Positions 1-10,047 of a stretch of DNA of 64,000 nucleotides are shown one piece after another. Position numbers and translations under genes: made by a program. Position 1 is the stretch's first letter, and the number at the start of each line of letters is the position of its first letter. Where the stretch lies: assembly GCA_019454045.1 (NCBI GenBank), contig SKCR01037641.1, positions 1-64,000 on the forward strand, read 5' to 3'. A model generated the notes under the pieces. The model was not told where the DNA came from. It made no database searches and was given only the letters and a program-made list of their open reading frames with translations. The stretch comes from Zanthoxylum bungeanum. Lineage: Eukaryota > Streptophyta > Magnoliopsida > Sapindales > Rutaceae.

Positions 1-110
1 GGTGATCTAATCACAATGATGAGAGTGCAATTTCCTTGTCACATAGTTAATTTGTACAACAACACCGTGATCTGTACAAATAGTGACGCTATGGGTCATA
101 TTATCCAACA
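1..110 (-). mobile_element. CopiaG-type LTR, outer end (cut by window edge)
   Basis: The segment ends in GTCATATTATCCAACA, the outer end of the TGTTGG-type LTR seen complete at 49032-51023 and 56795-58836. Its last 110 bases match 58728-58836 almost base for base. In the element's orientation (minus) this is the LTR start. No polypurine tract follows on the right, so this is the outside edge of a 5' LTR or of a solo LTR. The rest lies outside the window. Confidence 0.85.
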
Positions 111-243
111 AGAGGCTTAGGTGATAATGGGATCTGTTGCTTGCCGGTAACATTTCCGTACAGGGGATGTTACATTGGAACTCTGAACTGTAGGTCTATT
201 GGGTCTCCTGGTTAGCTTATAATCACTATAAGAAATAATTGAA
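111..243. other. Flank between two LTR ends; probably part of CopiaH LTR
   Basis: This 133-bp stretch has no reading frame of note. Because 239-243 (TTGAA) is duplicated at 47567-47571 on the far side of CopiaT, it was once contiguous with 47567 onward. That downstream sequence looks like the LTR of a plus-strand Copia (CopiaH), so this stretch is inferred to belong to the same LTR or its immediate upstream flank. Confidence 0.4.
239..243. repeat. Target-site duplication TTGAA (left copy, CopiaT)
   Basis: TTGAA directly precedes the TGTAGGAAAC end of CopiaT. The identical 5 bases directly follow its other end (CCAACA) at 47567-47571. The two copies are 47.3 kb apart and fix the limits of the whole left two thirds of the window as one original insertion plus later nested ones. 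Confidence 0.85.
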
Positions 244-457
244 TGTAGGAAACATTTTCCTAATGCGCAGCGGAAACACCTTAGGCTCTGGGATCGACCT
301 TGAAAATTTCTACCATATCCCTTTATCTAAACCGAATGTTACCAACTATTGGTGGCTTGATTTTTCTTCTATTTTGAATGTGTTTCCTTAAGATCCATTG
401 CTATGGATCTACCACTCGATCTTCCGAACTATGACTCATTACCAATAAATCGAACAG
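244..457 (-). repeat. CopiaT 3' LTR, part 1
   Basis: The first 214 bp of the left LTR, starting TGTAGGAAAC. It matches 31331-31555 in the other LTR with small differences. It stops where AthA inserted and resumes at 22974. In the uninterrupted copy at 31545-31560 the sequence runs straight through this point, which proves the interruption. Confidence 0.9.
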
Positions 458-458
458 T
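454..458. repeat. Degenerate target-site duplication of AthA (left copy)
   Basis: The uninterrupted sequence in the other CopiaT LTR has ATGGT at this point. The left side has ACAGT and the right side (22974-22978) AGAAT. All positions line up as a 5-bp duplication that has since acquired substitutions, mostly transitions. The assignment rests on the flanks joining correctly rather than on identity of the 5-mers. Confidence 0.55.
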
Positions 459-2271
459 TGATCAGTGATAAACACACACGTTACGGAAGCGCACATATCG
501 CTCAAGTAGTATAAAATGTATCGATCCCATGAGGACTTAATACTTAGGCTATCAATTTATGAAGTTAAATATTTACGAGTATCTAATGATTGGTTGTTGA
601 TTGGATGGTGGTTTTTATCTGAAAATAGATAATAAAAACAGTGAGAAAGTAAATTTAGGGAAAATCAAATTATGAAACTATCTAGGGTTTTGAATCATTC
701 CAATATCTTTTAAAGATAAAGTGATTATCTCATGTTTGTGCAATATATCGTTTATTAACCCTGAACATGAAATTATGCAAAAGCCTCTGTCAATGGTCAG
801 ATGCAAACACCCAAAGTAATCCAATTAATCATATGTCTATGTTAACCAAATTACCTGAATTCATTAAGATTAAGTTCCAATTGTGGCTCCCCCCGCCCGA
901 CAAGTATATGTCTATCCTGGAAGGAAATTTACCTAAGAGTCCTTTTCCCCAATGTGAGATCGTGAGCTATTGAGTCTAAGGCTGAAACCTAAAATTCATT
1001 CGTCAAGTTTATTTTAAGTTTACCAAATCAATCTTATTAGTGGCCAGTTAATAAGAAGCATTAAGATTAAGACTCAATAAATAAACCTTTATATTACCCA
1101 AGACATAAAATAACCACTTATAAAATGGTGATATTGGAATACATCACAGCCCTAGAAATGAGATTTAGTTACCAAACATATCTAGGACTATTAATGACAT
1201 AAATAAATAAAATAACATAAATTAAACTTTGAAATTAAAAAGTTAAAATAAAATGATGGATTAGAGGATCCCCTTTTATTACTTTTAATTTAGATATCTC
1301 TATTATTATAATATATAAATTGCATGACATTACCAACCGACCATATAGGCGGTATCCTGATTAAGTCAGATTTTTGATTAATTCCAACCGACCATAAAGG
1401 CGGTATCCAATTAAGTCAGGTTAAAGTCAATTTAATTAAGTCCAACCGACCATAAATGCGGTAGCCTATTAAGTCAGATTTTAAGGTAGTTTATTTATTA
1501 TAACTAAGGGAGATTAATCTAATTAAAATAAGAAAAGCTTTACCTTTCACCCCAGCATAAGAGAGTTACCTCATCATACTGAAAAGTAAAATAAAGAAAA
1601 ATCTATTGCTTAAAATAAAAATTAAATACAAGAAAGTTGTAAATAAAAAAAAAACTTAAAATCTTCTTAGTATTCTTAAGGAAATCCCCAGAAGAAGGTA
1701 TGGATTTTCATTATGATTTCGGCCTTAATTTATAACTAAAATTTTGGTCCATGCGTCGCGGCGCGCCATTGATCTTTGACACTTGTACGCGACTTTGCTG
1801 AGATGAGGACACGTGGCTGTTGACAGAATTATCGGCTCGGCGTTGCGACGTGTGAAGGTTACACGTCGCGACACTGACATCATACTGATGTAAGCAATGA
1901 CGGGTGTCGACAGAGTGAATTATTATGCTGACGTCATGATGACGTGGCGATAACGCAAGTGCTGACGCATGTGATGAGGTGGTGATGATGCGTGTCGATG
2001 AAATAGTAATTAAGGCTAATGTCATGACGACGTGTATCGGCAGGGTGTTGACGGCAGCACGTCGCGACGTAAAAGTTGTGTGCGTCATGATGCACAAATT
2101 ATATTTTTGCCCTTTTGTCTGTTTTTCGCTGTTTTGGCCCCGATTTGATTCTAGTGAGTGCTGAAACCTTATTTATCTACAAAACACATCAAAATATTAA
2201 CAAAATCTCAGAAACTATACAAAGTATTATGTAAAATGGGCGATAAATATTGATATATTTTCCGCTTATCA
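459..2271 (-). repeat. AthA 3' LTR (complete, 1.81 kb)
   Basis: It runs from TGATCAGTGATAAAC to ...TTTTCCGCTTATCA. On the minus strand it begins TGATAAGCGGAAAATATATC, the same start as the AthB LTRs. It contains a three-unit hairpin array (1334-1490) and a GC-rich, CpG-rich block (1741-2090) with several CGTCGCGAC motifs. Short frames inside are not supported as genes. Confidence 0.85.
1334..1490. repeat. Short tandem array of ACCGACC..GGCGGT units (AthA 3' LTR)
   Basis: Three units of about 55 bp, each containing CCGACCATAAAGGCGG or a close variant followed by a TTAAGTCAG motif. The core is a near-palindrome (ACCG...CGGT) able to form a short stem. The same array recurs in every Athila-type LTR in the window: 12095-12470, 20082-20485 and 22050-22200. 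Confidence 0.8.
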
Positions 2272-2534
2272 CACACTTAAACCTAACATTTTGCTAGTCC
2301 TCAAGTAAAACAACAAAATAAAATACAATAAACAACTTTAAAATAAAATTAAATGAAGCCAATTTCGTTGGGATCACGGTTACATTTAGCGTATGTAACA
2401 AGCCTTTAAACCCTTAGGTGTCCCTAGTGGACGAGTTGTAGTCTCGTGAGGGCTTACAAAGACGATACCCACAAACATTTGCACACAACTTGTTTGATCT
2501 TTTTGCTTTTGTGTACGTAATTTATACTCTAATA
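2272..2534 (-). mobile_element. AthA interior remnant beside the 3' LTR (polypurine-tract region)
   Basis: On the minus strand this reads ...GGACTAGCAAAATGTTAGG directly before the LTR, the same sequence that precedes the AthB 3' LTR at 13292-13540. Both also share a block around 2400-2480 (13415-13490 in AthB). The match ends where CopiaG-1 LTR sequence begins at about 2535, an abrupt, non-TSD joint attributed to deletion. The tract itself reads GGTTTAAGTGTG and is more degenerate than the AthB copy. Confidence 0.7.
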
Positions 2535-3897
2535 TAACAGGTTATGTGTACGCCTCTTATTGGTTTATTAAGAATCGTAGTGTATTGGGTGTGATTTTAA
2601 GATGGAAATATCACTTCAGTCATATGGAGATGATGATCACGCAGGGATACAGAATTGGTACTCTAATATATTGCAACTATCGGGATAATATGACAAGGTC
2701 ATGATTATCCGATTAACGAGACTAATTGCTAGTGATCCGATAAATGCTTCATATGGGGTAGACATAATTCCAGCCTCAGGCCTAGCATGTGACTTCTGAT
2801 ACTGGATCGCATTACGCAATAATTAGTATACTACGCTTGGTATAGATTATGTAATCCTTAAAAGAATATTTCTCGAGAATTGGGTAGGCACGGTGCTTTG
2901 CTAGAAGCCAACCATCTCTTGTAAATCGATAAGAACATGGTATCGGGTACGCACGTGTTCGGATAGTCCGACGACCGAATTTACTGCCAATATATCCAAG
3001 AATATCATGGGTCGCTTCCCATAGATTCACCGATGATGTTTGACTCGAGCAGAATTAATCTGGGATTAATTATAAGAGAGAGAAAATTAATCTAGGATTA
3101 ATTACGGTAAGAATTTATATGGGATAAAATTCGACTAAGAGAGAGAGAACAATTAATTTGGAATTAATCAATTAAATAATATATTCGATATATTAATTGA
3201 AATTAGATTTTAAAGCAGAATTAAAATTGGATTTTAATTCGGGTGAACGAATTAATGTAGAATTAATTCGTAAGCGACTTTAGTAATAATGTAGTAACGA
3301 TAAATTCGTTAATTCAGAATTAAATGAACCCGGGCCCGAGTGAAGTTGCGTGTTTGATTTTTCGACGTAAATTTGGAATTTACAAGTGGTGGGACCCATT
3401 TGACTTACATCACACTTTTGACATGTGATGGAAGTTGTTAAAGGTTGAGTGCAAAACTTGTGTTGCTTGTTTTTTTACACTAACCAATCTCAACACACTT
3501 TGCAATTTTTTTTATCATTTGGAATGACTAATACCAACTTTGAGTTTTGGTAAATGGTATTAGAATTTTTGAAAATCAAATACAAAAAAATTGAAAAACA
3601 CTATTTCCTCTCCATCTTGCAAAAACCGTGACTTTGCTCCTCTCCCTTATAAATTTTGTTTCAAAATTTCTTCATTGCTAGCACAAAAAGGAGTCATTCA
3701 AGGGGTTAGGGAAACTAATCCCAAGAGTTTGGAACACACTTTGGAAGCTTGGAGCTCAACATTCATACAAAAAGATTCAAAAGTTTTGAAATCTCTACAT
3801 CCAACAAATCCAATCAATGTAAGTTTTTCGCTACTTATTTGAGTATTCACACGAATCATGACTTAGAAGATCATTGGAATGTTCTAGGAACCCAACA
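2535..3897 (+). repeat. CopiaG-1 5' LTR, first ~490 bp missing
   Basis: It aligns to 10574-11826 of the 3' LTR and ends CCCAACA (the expected TCCAACA end with one change). The first part (10048-10573 in the partner) is absent, replaced by AthA interior. A TATA-like TTATAAAT lies near 3649. The fragment is a little longer than the matching part of the partner because of a block at 2821-2930 that the 3' LTR lacks. Confidence 0.85.
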
Positions 3898-3898
3898 A

Positions 3899-3912
3899 TG
3901 GTTTCAAGAGCC
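3899..3912 (+). other. Primer-binding site of CopiaG-1 (degenerate)
   Basis: TGGTTTCAAGAGCC sits one base after the LTR end. The CopiaG-2 counterpart at 56781-56793 reads TGGTATCAGAGCC on its strand, the standard complement of initiator tRNA-Met. The copy here has a substitution and an inserted A. Confidence 0.75.
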
Positions 3913-6096
3913 TTGTCTAAGCATGAAATGGACTTAGGGTTTATATACTTTAATTTGGTGTTTTTATGATTTGAGCATGATTTCTTCAAATTGATGGTTT
4001 GGTTGAGCTTGGATGATGATAAATTAGATTTATGCATCTTAAAACTTGAGAAAAATTGATTGGATAAATTTTCCCCAATTTCCTTGCCTTGGCCGAAAGT
4101 TCGAGCCTAGATATATCATGGTAATTTTTGATTTTAGACCATTGGATGTGTTTAAAGCATGATGAGTATATTGATTGTTGATTTAATTAGATTGAAATCA
4201 AAATTGGATATAAAATTGTGCATATTGCCGTGAGTGAAGAAGCATGATTTAGATTGATTTTGCTTCTATTTGTGTTGGACATGAGTTGATTAAATTAAAG
4301 CATGATTAATTAGATAAATTGGTGTTTTAGAAATATTAATTTAACTAATTAATTGTGGCTAATACACTTTAATTAAGATTAATGTGAAATTTGGAATTTT
4401 GTATTAATTAAATTAAGCCTTTAATTTTGAATTGGGCTAAAATTGTTGTATTTGGGCTTAATAGGCTTGGTTGGGCCAAGTTGGTTTAGAACAATTGGAT
4501 TAGATCCAAATTGGGCCTAAAACCATACCATAAAGTCCAAATAGAATTATTGGGCCTTTAAAAATTTAATTGGGCCTAATGGGACAAAATTAATTTTATG
4601 GCAAATAGGGTGATTCCTTAATTGGGCTTTGGTTTCCAAAGTCCATGCCTTAAGAATTAATTAAAAGCCCATTGGACTTTCATTAAATTAACATTGGATG
4701 TTAATTGGGCCTTTGAGACCCATTTAGAATGGATTTAGAATCTAAGTCTAAAAAGTACAAATATAAGTGTAATTATTTAATTTGGAATTAAATTCGAATT
4801 AGTATTGGATACAAATTAAATCAGATTTAAAATTGTAGTTCGATATAATTCAAGAATACGCACTTTGAGTACTTATTCTTAAACACGTTGGACTCGCGCA
4901 AATCAAATCGTTGTTTGAACATTGGATGATCATTAATTCAAAGATTAATTAATTGGATTAGATTGATTGAATAACATTCTTTGTGTGAATACATGGATGT
5001 ATTGTATGAATAATGTATATCAGATGGATATTAGATGGGTAAGGGCAATTTTGTAAATTATTGTAATAAATTTAGAATTTATTAAATTGGACCTCCGTGT
5101 CAAGCCTTATATCTCTTGACTATTTGTACTTCTCTTCTCACCAATTCCCCTCAATGTAAATGAGGTTTCTTTATTGTATTATGTAATTGGGTAGAAGTTA
5201 GAATAGTGCTAGCCGGGGAGAGGAAATGGAGAGATTTGTTCTAGGAACAGTTTGTTGAATATCCATCCGCATATCGTTATTATTTATTTCGCGCTTTATT
5301 ATTCTTTTAGAATGCATGCTTAAGGGTGTATGATGAGACCTAATCAAAGATAATAAATTGGTTGCCAATTTACGCGAAAAACCCTCAAACAAATATTAAG
5401 CGAATTCCTTCCATTGATTGGTTCTCTCTCAAGATCCAAGATTGGCATTAGTTTGTTGGCCAAAGTCAAGATCATTGTCCATCGCGGATGTGTTTGAACC
5501 ACAAAAGCTTTGTTCCATATCGCACGTCTTGGTCAAGTTGTGACTTGTTGACCAAAGTCAAGGTCATTTCTTGTTCATCGACGTGGATTACGAAGCTTTC
5601 CCACTGTCAATGGGTCCCGCTTAACTGGAATCATTAAGCTTGTTGAGCCAAAGTCAATGCTTAGTTGATTCAGAGGAAAAGGTTAGGAAATATATTGGAT
5701 ATATTGACATATATATTGTATATATGTTTCGGACTTGGAGGTCCACCTACCGGATCTAGGAATTGGATGAGATCCAATTGATCTTAGAGATCTACTAGTT
5801 AAATATCATACAGCTTGTTAGCGAAAGTCAAGGTTGGGTGTTATTTAACAAGATCCTAGCCCACTAGGAAACTAGGTTTCCCGAGTACTCAACATAGGGT
5901 TAGAGGCTCGCCGAAAAATAGTGGGAGGCCAATATTGAATTTAAAAGTTCGTTCAAATACTTGCCAAATACGCACTTTCAAATTATTTTCGTCATTTTAT
6001 ATATTTATTAGTTGGACTAAAATTTTATTATTTTTATTGTAACAGTTGGACTGTACCCAAAATCGTTAATTGAATAGTTAGACTACTACAATTAAG
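3913..6096 (+). other. CopiaG-1 untranslated leader (2.2 kb)
   Basis: AT-rich sequence between primer-binding site and gag, with no supported reading frame. It is colinear with the CopiaG-2 leader (56780 down to 54411), for example TTTTCCCCAATTTCC... near 4071 and the ...GGTTTCCCGAGTACTC block near 5875 (mirrored at 54783). A block around 5430-5660 repeats GTTGGCCAAAGTCAAG-type phrases several times. A leader this long is unusual for a copia element but is shared by both copies. Confidence 0.7.
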
Positions 6097-6930
6097 ATGG
6101 CTGGAAAGATCAATGTTAGGGACATTATCATGGGAGAAAATGTCATTAATGGTGTGAACTTTCCTGACTGGGATATGAACCTCAGGATTGTCCTGGGGGC
6201 CGAGAAGATGCTCTATACGATAGAGAGACCTCTCGGGCCTAAGTCTGGAATTGAGTAGCCGCTTGAGCTTGAGCTTTGGAAGACTCATAGTGATGACAAC
6301 TCAACTGCTCAATCTGTCATGCTCGCTGCAATGACCCCTCAATTACATCGCCAGAACAAGGGATTGGATCTCTATACTATGATGGAAAAATTGAAGGACC
6401 TTCACCGATCTAACCTTAGATCGCAAAGGTATGAATTGTAGAAGAAGTGATTTCGCTCTCGAATGTCAGAGGGTACATCTGTCAAGCACCATGTGTCGCA
6501 GATGATTACTGACATCGAATAGCTGTGTGAGCTAGCCATAACCTTTGAGGCTGAGACTTCCATAGATTTGATCTTACAGTCTCTTCTTGACAACTGGAAC
6601 GGGTTCATCATGAACTACAATATGATGAACCAAGATCATACTCTTGGAGAGTTGATGGCAATGCTGCGAGAAGCAGAAAAAGTGTGAGGCGCACTTCGCT
6701 TCGACATCTCAGTCTGCAAGGCTTGGCCAAATGCTACTGGAGGCGTGAAGAAGAAGAAGAAGAGAAATGGCAAGGCCAAATCATCAAAGTTTTCTGGGAA
6801 GGCGAATGATAAATCCCAAGATGTCTGCCTGTAGTATGGAAAATTGGGTCACTGGAAGCATGACTGCCGTGAGTACAATGCGCACATGAAGGAAGTGAAG
6901 GCGGGCAAGTCTTCGGCTTCAGGTATGTTG
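6097..6930 (+). pseudogene. gag: CopiaG-1 gag, broken
   Basis: The frame opens with ATG at 6097 and reads a copia-type capsid N-terminus. It hits a TAG at 6256-6258 (codon 54) and further stops near 6438 and 6520. The region ends with a CCHC zinc knuckle at 6826-6867 in which the residue after the first Cys pair spacer is a stop (6832-6834) and the second Cys is Tyr; the GHxxxxC half is intact. A Lys-rich stretch (6747-6790) precedes the knuckle, as in many copia nucleocapsids. The protein would package element RNA in virus-like particles; this copy cannot be translated in full. Confidence 0.8.
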
Positions 6931-6944
6931 TTATTGAAATTAAC

Positions 6945-7208
6945 ATGTCTACTTCTAGTTTTAAAAATTGGATTTTTGATTCTGGTTGTGGTACTCATAT
7001 ATGTACTGATGTGCAGGATCTGCATATTAGCAGGAGACTGGCTTCAGGAGAGATCGACCTCCGAGTTGGAAATGGGACTAGAGTCGCCGTTTTGGCTGTT
7101 GGGACCTATATTTTGGAACTGCCCTCGGGGCATGTACTTAATTTATCAATCTGCTATTATGTACCTAGTTTGACTAGAAACATTATATCTGTATCTTGCT
7201 TAACCTAA
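6945..7208 (+). pseudogene. CopiaG-1 aspartic protease domain
   Basis: An 87-codon open stretch contains WIFDSGCGTHIC, the copia protease active-site context (D-S/T-G). A C-terminal PSLTRNIISVSCL motif, typical of the protease end before the gag-pre-integrase domain, is also present. It ends at a TAA (7206-7208). The domain would cleave the polyprotein. It is locally open but is out of continuity with the broken gag upstream and with 7305 downstream. Confidence 0.8.
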
Positions 7209-7304
7209 TATGGGTATACTTTTGTATTCAGAAACACATGGTGTTTTGTTTATAAAAATGATTTTGAGATATGATGTGCTGATGTAAATAATGGTCTTTA
7301 TATT

Positions 7305-8049
7305 TTGAATATAAATCAATCTCAAACATATAAAATGATAAACAAAAGGCTTAAATTAAGTAACAAAAATGAAACTTATATGTGGAATTGTCGTCTGGGA
7401 TACATTAACAAGACTCGTATATCCACACTTTCGAAGAGTGGATACTTGGACGGATTTGATCCAAATTCATATGACGTCTGCGAATCTTGTTTTTAGGCAA
7501 AATGCCTAAAACACCTTTTAGCGGTAAAGGTGCACGTGCCACCGAACTGTTAGCCCTCGTTCATAGTGACTTATGTGGGCCCATGTCTAGCCAGGCTAGA
7601 GATGGATATGAATACTTCGTAACCTTTATGGATGATGCATCGCGTTATGGTTATATGTATCTTATGAGACACAAGTCGGAAACTTTTGAGAAATTCAAAG
7701 AGTTTCGACACGAAGTAGAAAAACAGACCGGTAAAAGTATTAAAACATTACGGTCGGACCATGGTGCAGAATAATTGAGCAATGAGTTTCTTGATTACTT
7801 GAAAGAGTATGGTATTCTTTCACAGTGGACTCCTCCTGGAACACCTCAATTAATGGTGTGTCCGAACGGAGAAACCGAACTTTGTTGGACGTGGTAAGGT
7901 ATATGATGAGTCCCAATGAGCTACCAATTTCCTTCTGGGGATATGCATTAAACAGTGCAATACTTATTTTGAATAAGGTTCCGTCAAAGTCTGTTCAACA
8001 GACTCCATATGAAATGGGACAGGAAAGAAACTGGTTTTCTCATTCCTGA
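7305..8049 (+). pseudogene. CopiaG-1 gag-pre-integrase and integrase, broken
   Basis: The gag-pre-integrase motif (WNCRLGYINKTRI, then CESCF) lies at 7380-7493 and ends in a TAG. The integrase core follows, with all three catalytic acidic residues visible: Asp in HSDLCGP (7568-7570), Asp in RSDHGAE (7757-7759) and Glu in GVSERRNRTL (7864-7866). A TAA at 7772-7774 lies between the second and third, and a one-base frame change occurs near 7849. The zinc-binding HHCC module is incomplete. It would insert cDNA into the host genome, but this copy is inactive. Confidence 0.85.
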
Positions 8050-9211
8050 AGATTTGGGGATGTTGGGCATACGTTAAACGTTTGGATGGTACCAAACTAG
8101 AACCCAAATCAGATAAGTGCCTATTTATAGGTTATCCTAGGGAAGCCAAAGGATATTACTTCGAAAACCCACAAGAGAACAAGGTATTTGTTGCTCTACA
8201 TGCGGTTTTCACCTCAAAATGTAATTCCTAAATGCAGTGGTAAGTAGGAGGAAAGTAGAACTCGATGAAAATCAGAGTAACACTGTTCCTGGCACCGATT
8301 CCCAAAAGGAAAACGATTAGTTCATCAGGGATGAGACTGTACTATAATCTTCTAATACACAAGAACCGCGTAGGCCAGAGAGAGTCAGAAAATAACCTGA
8401 GAGGTATGGGTTTCTGATCTCACCTCATTTAGATATTAATCTTATTGAGGATAATGAGCCGGCTACGTATGAGGAAGTGATACAAGATATCGACTCCACT
8501 TTATGGTAAGAAGCCATGATGTCCAAAATGGATTTCATGTATACCAACCAAGTTTGGACACTGGTTGATGCACTAGAAGGCGTAAAGCCTATTGGTTGCA
8601 AATGGGTCTTCAAGAAGAAGACTGACATGGATGACAACATACAAACGTACAAAGCTAGGCTTGTAGCCAAAGGGTATCGTCAACGACATGGTGTCGATTA
8701 TGATGAAACTTTTTCACCTGTTGCCATGATTAAATCAATTCGGATAATGCTTGATATTGCTGCATATTTCGATTTTGAAATATAGCAGATGGATGTCAAA
8801 ACCGCTTTCCTTAACTGAAACCTTTTGTAGGATGTTTATATGCAACAGCCTGACGGTTTTGTCATACCAAAACATGCAAACAAGTGTTTGTAAGTTAAAT
8901 CGATCCATTTATGGATTGAAGCAACATCACATTCTTCGAACCAACATTTTGATGAGATCATAAAAAGATATGATTTCGTTCAAAATGAGGATGATCCTTG
9001 TGTATATAAGAAGGTTAGTGAGAGCGCATTGACATTCATTGTCCTTTACGTAGATGATGTGTTGCTTATTGGCAATGACATTCCCATACTACAATCGGTG
9101 AAACCTTGGCTTTCATTAAAATTCTCCATGAAAGATCTGGGAGAAGTAGCCTTTATTCTGGGAATAAGGATCTACTGGGATAGATTTAGAAAGCTGTTTG
9201 GACTCTCATAG
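8050..9211 (+). pseudogene. CopiaG-1 reverse transcriptase, broken
   Basis: The linker after integrase (PERVRK-like, ~8370) leads into the copia RT core: an open stretch 8516-8785 with CKWVFKKK, ARLVAKGYRQ and DYDETFSPVA motifs, a stop at 8783, then a damaged palm region. The catalytic YVDD is intact at 9047-9058, in a stretch that runs to a stop at 9209. At least two frame changes and several stops separate these blocks. It would copy element RNA into cDNA. Confidence 0.85.
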
Positions 9212-9985
9212 AGCACATACATTGACAAAGTATTGAATAGATTCAACATCGATCAGTCTAAGAGGGGACTGTTGCCAGTGTCACATGGCATCACAATATC
9301 TAAGGACATGTGTCCTAAAACTCAAGATGAGAGAGACAACATGAGTCGGATCCCGTTCGCTTCTACAGTCGGATCGATAATGTATTCCATGATATGTACG
9401 CGACCTGATGTCTCGTATGCTTTGAGCATATGTAGTCGCTATCAGGCCGATCCAGGTGATGGTCACATGATTACAGTTAATAACATCCTTAAGTATCTTA
9501 GATGAACTAAGGATGATTTCTTAATCTATGGAGATGGAGAACTTGAGGTAACTAGGTTTTTCGATGCAAGTTTCCAAACCGATAAAGACGACTGTAAGTC
9601 ACAATTTGGGTATATATTTTATTTGAACAACGAAGCAGTGAGCTGGAAATATTCCAAGCAAGAGACTGTTACCGATTCAACAACAGAAGCGAAATACATT
9701 ACTGCAGCTGAGGCAGTAAAAAAGGCAGTTTGGATCCGTAAATTCCTAATTGGATTAGGAGTAGTTCCGTTAGCAGCTGAGCCCGTTCCTTTGTATTGTG
9801 ACAATAACGGGGCTATAGCGCAGGCTAAGGAGCTGCAGTTTCATCAACGATCCAAGCATGTGCTTCGACGTTTCCATATGATTCGTGAGATCATACATCA
9901 TGGCGATGTGAAGATCGAGAAGGTCACATCAGAGGACAACATTGCAGATCCGCTGACGAAGGCTATTCCTCAACAAAAGTTTTAG
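9212..9985 (+). pseudogene. CopiaG-1 RNase H domain, broken
   Basis: Open blocks at 9233-9505 (RT thumb/connection with CTRPDVSYALS) and 9623-9985 (RNase H with TEAKYITAAEAVKKAVW, LYCDNNGAIAQAKE and ADPLTKAIPQQKF). A TGA at 9503-9505 and a frame change divide them. The last block runs cleanly to its natural stop (TAG, 9983-9985) about 50 bp before the polypurine tract, so the 3' end of pol is the best preserved part of the element. Confidence 0.85.
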
Positions 9986-10036
9986 CGACATGTACATAGT
10001 TCAGGTGTTAGATACTTGAGTGATTGGCTATAGGCC

Positions 10037-10047
10037 AAGTGGGAGAT
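10037..10047 (+). other. Polypurine tract of CopiaG-1
   Basis: AAGTGGGAGAT directly precedes the TGTTGG LTR start. The identical tract occurs in CopiaG-2 (51024-51034, complement). It is the standard plus-strand primer of copia elements. Confidence 0.9.

Noticed and set aside
1711..2097. 128-codon minus-strand frame
   Set aside because: Produced by the GC-rich block of the AthA LTR; not open in the sister LTR at 22440-22800 and without family resemblance.
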